Shown here piece by piece: positions 62,300 to 64,000 of a DNA stretch of 64,000 nt. The notes below the pieces were generated by a model, which was given only the letters and a program-made list of their open reading frames with translations, did no database searches and had not been told where the DNA came from. Within the stretch, counting starts at the first letter, position 1. Every line of letters begins with the position of its first letter. The stretch lies in assembly GCA_012295275.1 (NCBI GenBank), contig CM022673.1:12808288-12872287 (forward strand), written 5' to 3'. This stretch comes from Chrysomallon squamiferum. Its lineage: Eukaryota > Mollusca > Gastropoda > Neomphalida > Peltospiridae. The translations under genes were made by a program, and so were the position numbers.

Positions 62300-62530
62300 T
62301 CATAATTTATTTTACTTTTATTTTATTTATTTATTTTTTTTTTTTTTTATTTTTTATTTATTTATTTATTTATTTTTAACTTTTTTATATATTTATTTAT
62401 TATCTTTCAGTTTTACTTATTTTTAGTTACTTATATATTTACTTTTATTATTATTATTATTATTTTATAATTTTAATCAAGTTGTTTAAATAATTATATT
62501 TTATTATTATTATTATTATTATTATTATCA

Positions 62531-62625
<95 letters not shown>

Positions 62626-62635
62626 ATATTTTAAA
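62300..62635. repeat. (TTTA)n, (TTA)n and (ATC/ATT)n field
   Basis: TTTATTTATTTA to about 62410, (TTA)n 62440-62465, then alternating ATTATT and ATCATT units to 62625. Confidence 0.95.
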
Positions 62636-62639
62636 CAAC

Positions 62640-63140
62640 ACATTAAATCTTTTTTATAATTTTGGATTCTGTTCTCCCTTTCTTCTTTCTTTCCATTTTT
62701 CTTTTTCCTTTCTCTCTCTCTCTGTATTCTTTTCTCTCTCTCAAAAACGAACCACCTGTTTTCAACACAAGCTTACACAAGTCAGACAGAGGGTAATACA
62801 GAACAAGCCAGTCTTTAGTCTCTTACTGGTAAATTCTTCTCTGCTTTTATCCCAAGGATTTCAAACTTTATCTACCACTCAACAGAGCTGAAGGCAATTC
62901 TTCAGTGATACAAGCAATCCAAACACCACTCCTTCTGTTAGGCCTGGTGTTTCACATGAAAAGCTTTGTCTAGAAATCTGACAGAGGCTGGGTTTAGCAC
63001 AGTGATGCACATTCAGCTGTGGAAAGATAAGGGTTGTAGGACCAGTCCCCAGTGGGTGCAGTTGCTGAATAATTTCCCATTCCACTCAAAGCTCTATTAT
63101 AGTTGTATGACGTGATGGCTGTAGTGTGTGTTTTTATATT
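62640..63140. other. Pyrimidine tract then complex interspersed-repeat-like island
   Basis: CT-rich 62670-62745. 62810-63095 is balanced, with CTGTGGAAAGATAAGGGTTG, GGACCAGTCCCCAGTGGG and TTTCCCATTCCAC phrases echoed at 36755-36785 and 20570. Likely an old dispersed element; its 68-codon minus frame is not called. Confidence 0.4.
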
Positions 63141-63149
63141 TATGGGATA

Positions 63150-64000
63150 TATGTGTATTAATATCAACATGCATAAAATCACCATCTCTGTATGAACATT
63201 AATATGTATACAAAAAGCACACACATGTATGAACATCAGTGTGTATAAAAACACTCACTGCATGAAAAACCCACAGTCTGTATGAAATTCAGTATGATTA
63301 AAAGCATAAACTGTGTATGAACATCAACATACATAAAAGCAAAAACTATGTATGAACTTCAATGTGTATAAAAGCACACACTCTGTATGAACATCAACAT
63401 GTATAAACACAGTGTGTAACAGCATGCAGTGTGTATGGACATCAGCATGTATAACAACACATACTGTGTGTATGAACATCAGCATGTATAACAACACACA
63501 CTGTGTATGAACATCAGCATGTATAACAACACACACTGTGTATGAACATCAACATGTATAACAACACACAGTGTGTATGAACATCAACATGTATAACAAC
63601 ACACTGTGTGTATGAACATCATCATGTATAACAACACTGTATATGAACATAAGCATGTATAACAACACACACTATGTATGAACATCAACATGTATAACAG
63701 AACACACTTTGTATGAACATCAACATGTATAACAACAACTGTGTGTATAAACATCAGCATGTATAACAGCACACACTGTGTGTATGAACATCAGCATGTA
63801 TAACAACACACACTGTGTATATGAACATCAACATGTATAACAACACACAGTGTGTATGAACATCAGCATGTATAACAGCACACACACTGTGTGTATGAAC
63901 ATCAGCATGTATAACAACACACTGTGTGTATGAACATCAGCATGTATAACAACACACTGTGTGTATGAACATCAGCATGTATAACAACACACACTGTGTG
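63150..64000. repeat. Minisatellite of about 35 bp running off the window end
   Basis: About 19 recognisable copies of TGTATGAACATCAGCATGTA followed by TAACAACACACACTGTG, with CAAC/CAGC variants and unit length from about 31 to 38 bp because the ACAC part varies. Copies become more degenerate leftwards to about 63150, and the array is cut by the right edge. Minus frames of 60-86 codons (MLMFIHTV, HADVHT) are translated repeat. Confidence 0.96.

Overview
The window reads as non-coding DNA from a large, AT-rich, microsatellite-saturated animal genome. Clues are long (GA/CT)n, (CA/GT)n, (ATT)n, (GATA/GACA)n and (ATTTT)n tracts every 1-2 kb, poly-T/poly-A runs, many degenerate tandem minisatellites, CpG-poor sequence and the absence of any compact gene array. 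The texture resembles a cephalopod mollusc such as an octopus. That placement is inference from overall style, not from a diagnostic gene. I see no bacterial or viral gene, no operon, no CRISPR array, no rRNA and no intact tRNA.

Only two segments look protein-coding. (1) Minus strand, 24551-25035: an exon-like block with a good Kozak context, an acceptor-like site upstream and a GTAAGG donor at its end. It encodes an acidic/basic, low-complexity N-terminus with an approximately 11-residue KQKD/VDT repeat and then a proline-rich segment. Family unknown. (2) Plus strand, 50734-51075: a 113-codon reading frame preceded by a CpG-bearing segment with an NRF1-like palindrome 75 bp upstream. Its C-terminal motif (RAFKSLKNYEYF..GYIQ) resembles, from memory, a motif common in YqaJ/SWIM-type transposon-derived proteins of invertebrates. 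Both are probably single exons of longer genes whose other exons I cannot place.

Layout: 0-4 kb microsatellites, a tandem pair of a tRNA-like dispersed repeat and a possible conserved non-coding block; 4.07-4.16 kb a small TTAA-flanked MITE-like element; 4.5-13 kb simple repeats and minisatellites; 13-19.6 kb (AAT)n fields and a recent, nearly identical inverted duplication (14.37-14.63 against 19.12-19.38 kb); 20-24.5 kb mixed unique sequence and a CTAAC minisatellite; 24.5-25.1 kb the minus-strand exon; 25-48 kb simple repeats with islands of unique sequence; 48.0-49.8 kb a 28-bp minisatellite with higher-order structure; 49.8-56 kb the most CpG-containing region, with the plus-strand exon; 56-64 kb CA/TA repeats, a 900-bp-spaced direct duplication and a minisatellite of about 35 bp running off the right edge.

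Most open reading frames in the window are translated microsatellites (poly Leu/Ser, Arg-Glu, Cys-Val, Asn/Ile, Thr-His) and are not listed as genes. I found no convincing new biological system. The best leads are the inverted duplication, the 28-bp array that is open in all three frames of one strand only, and the two orphan exons.
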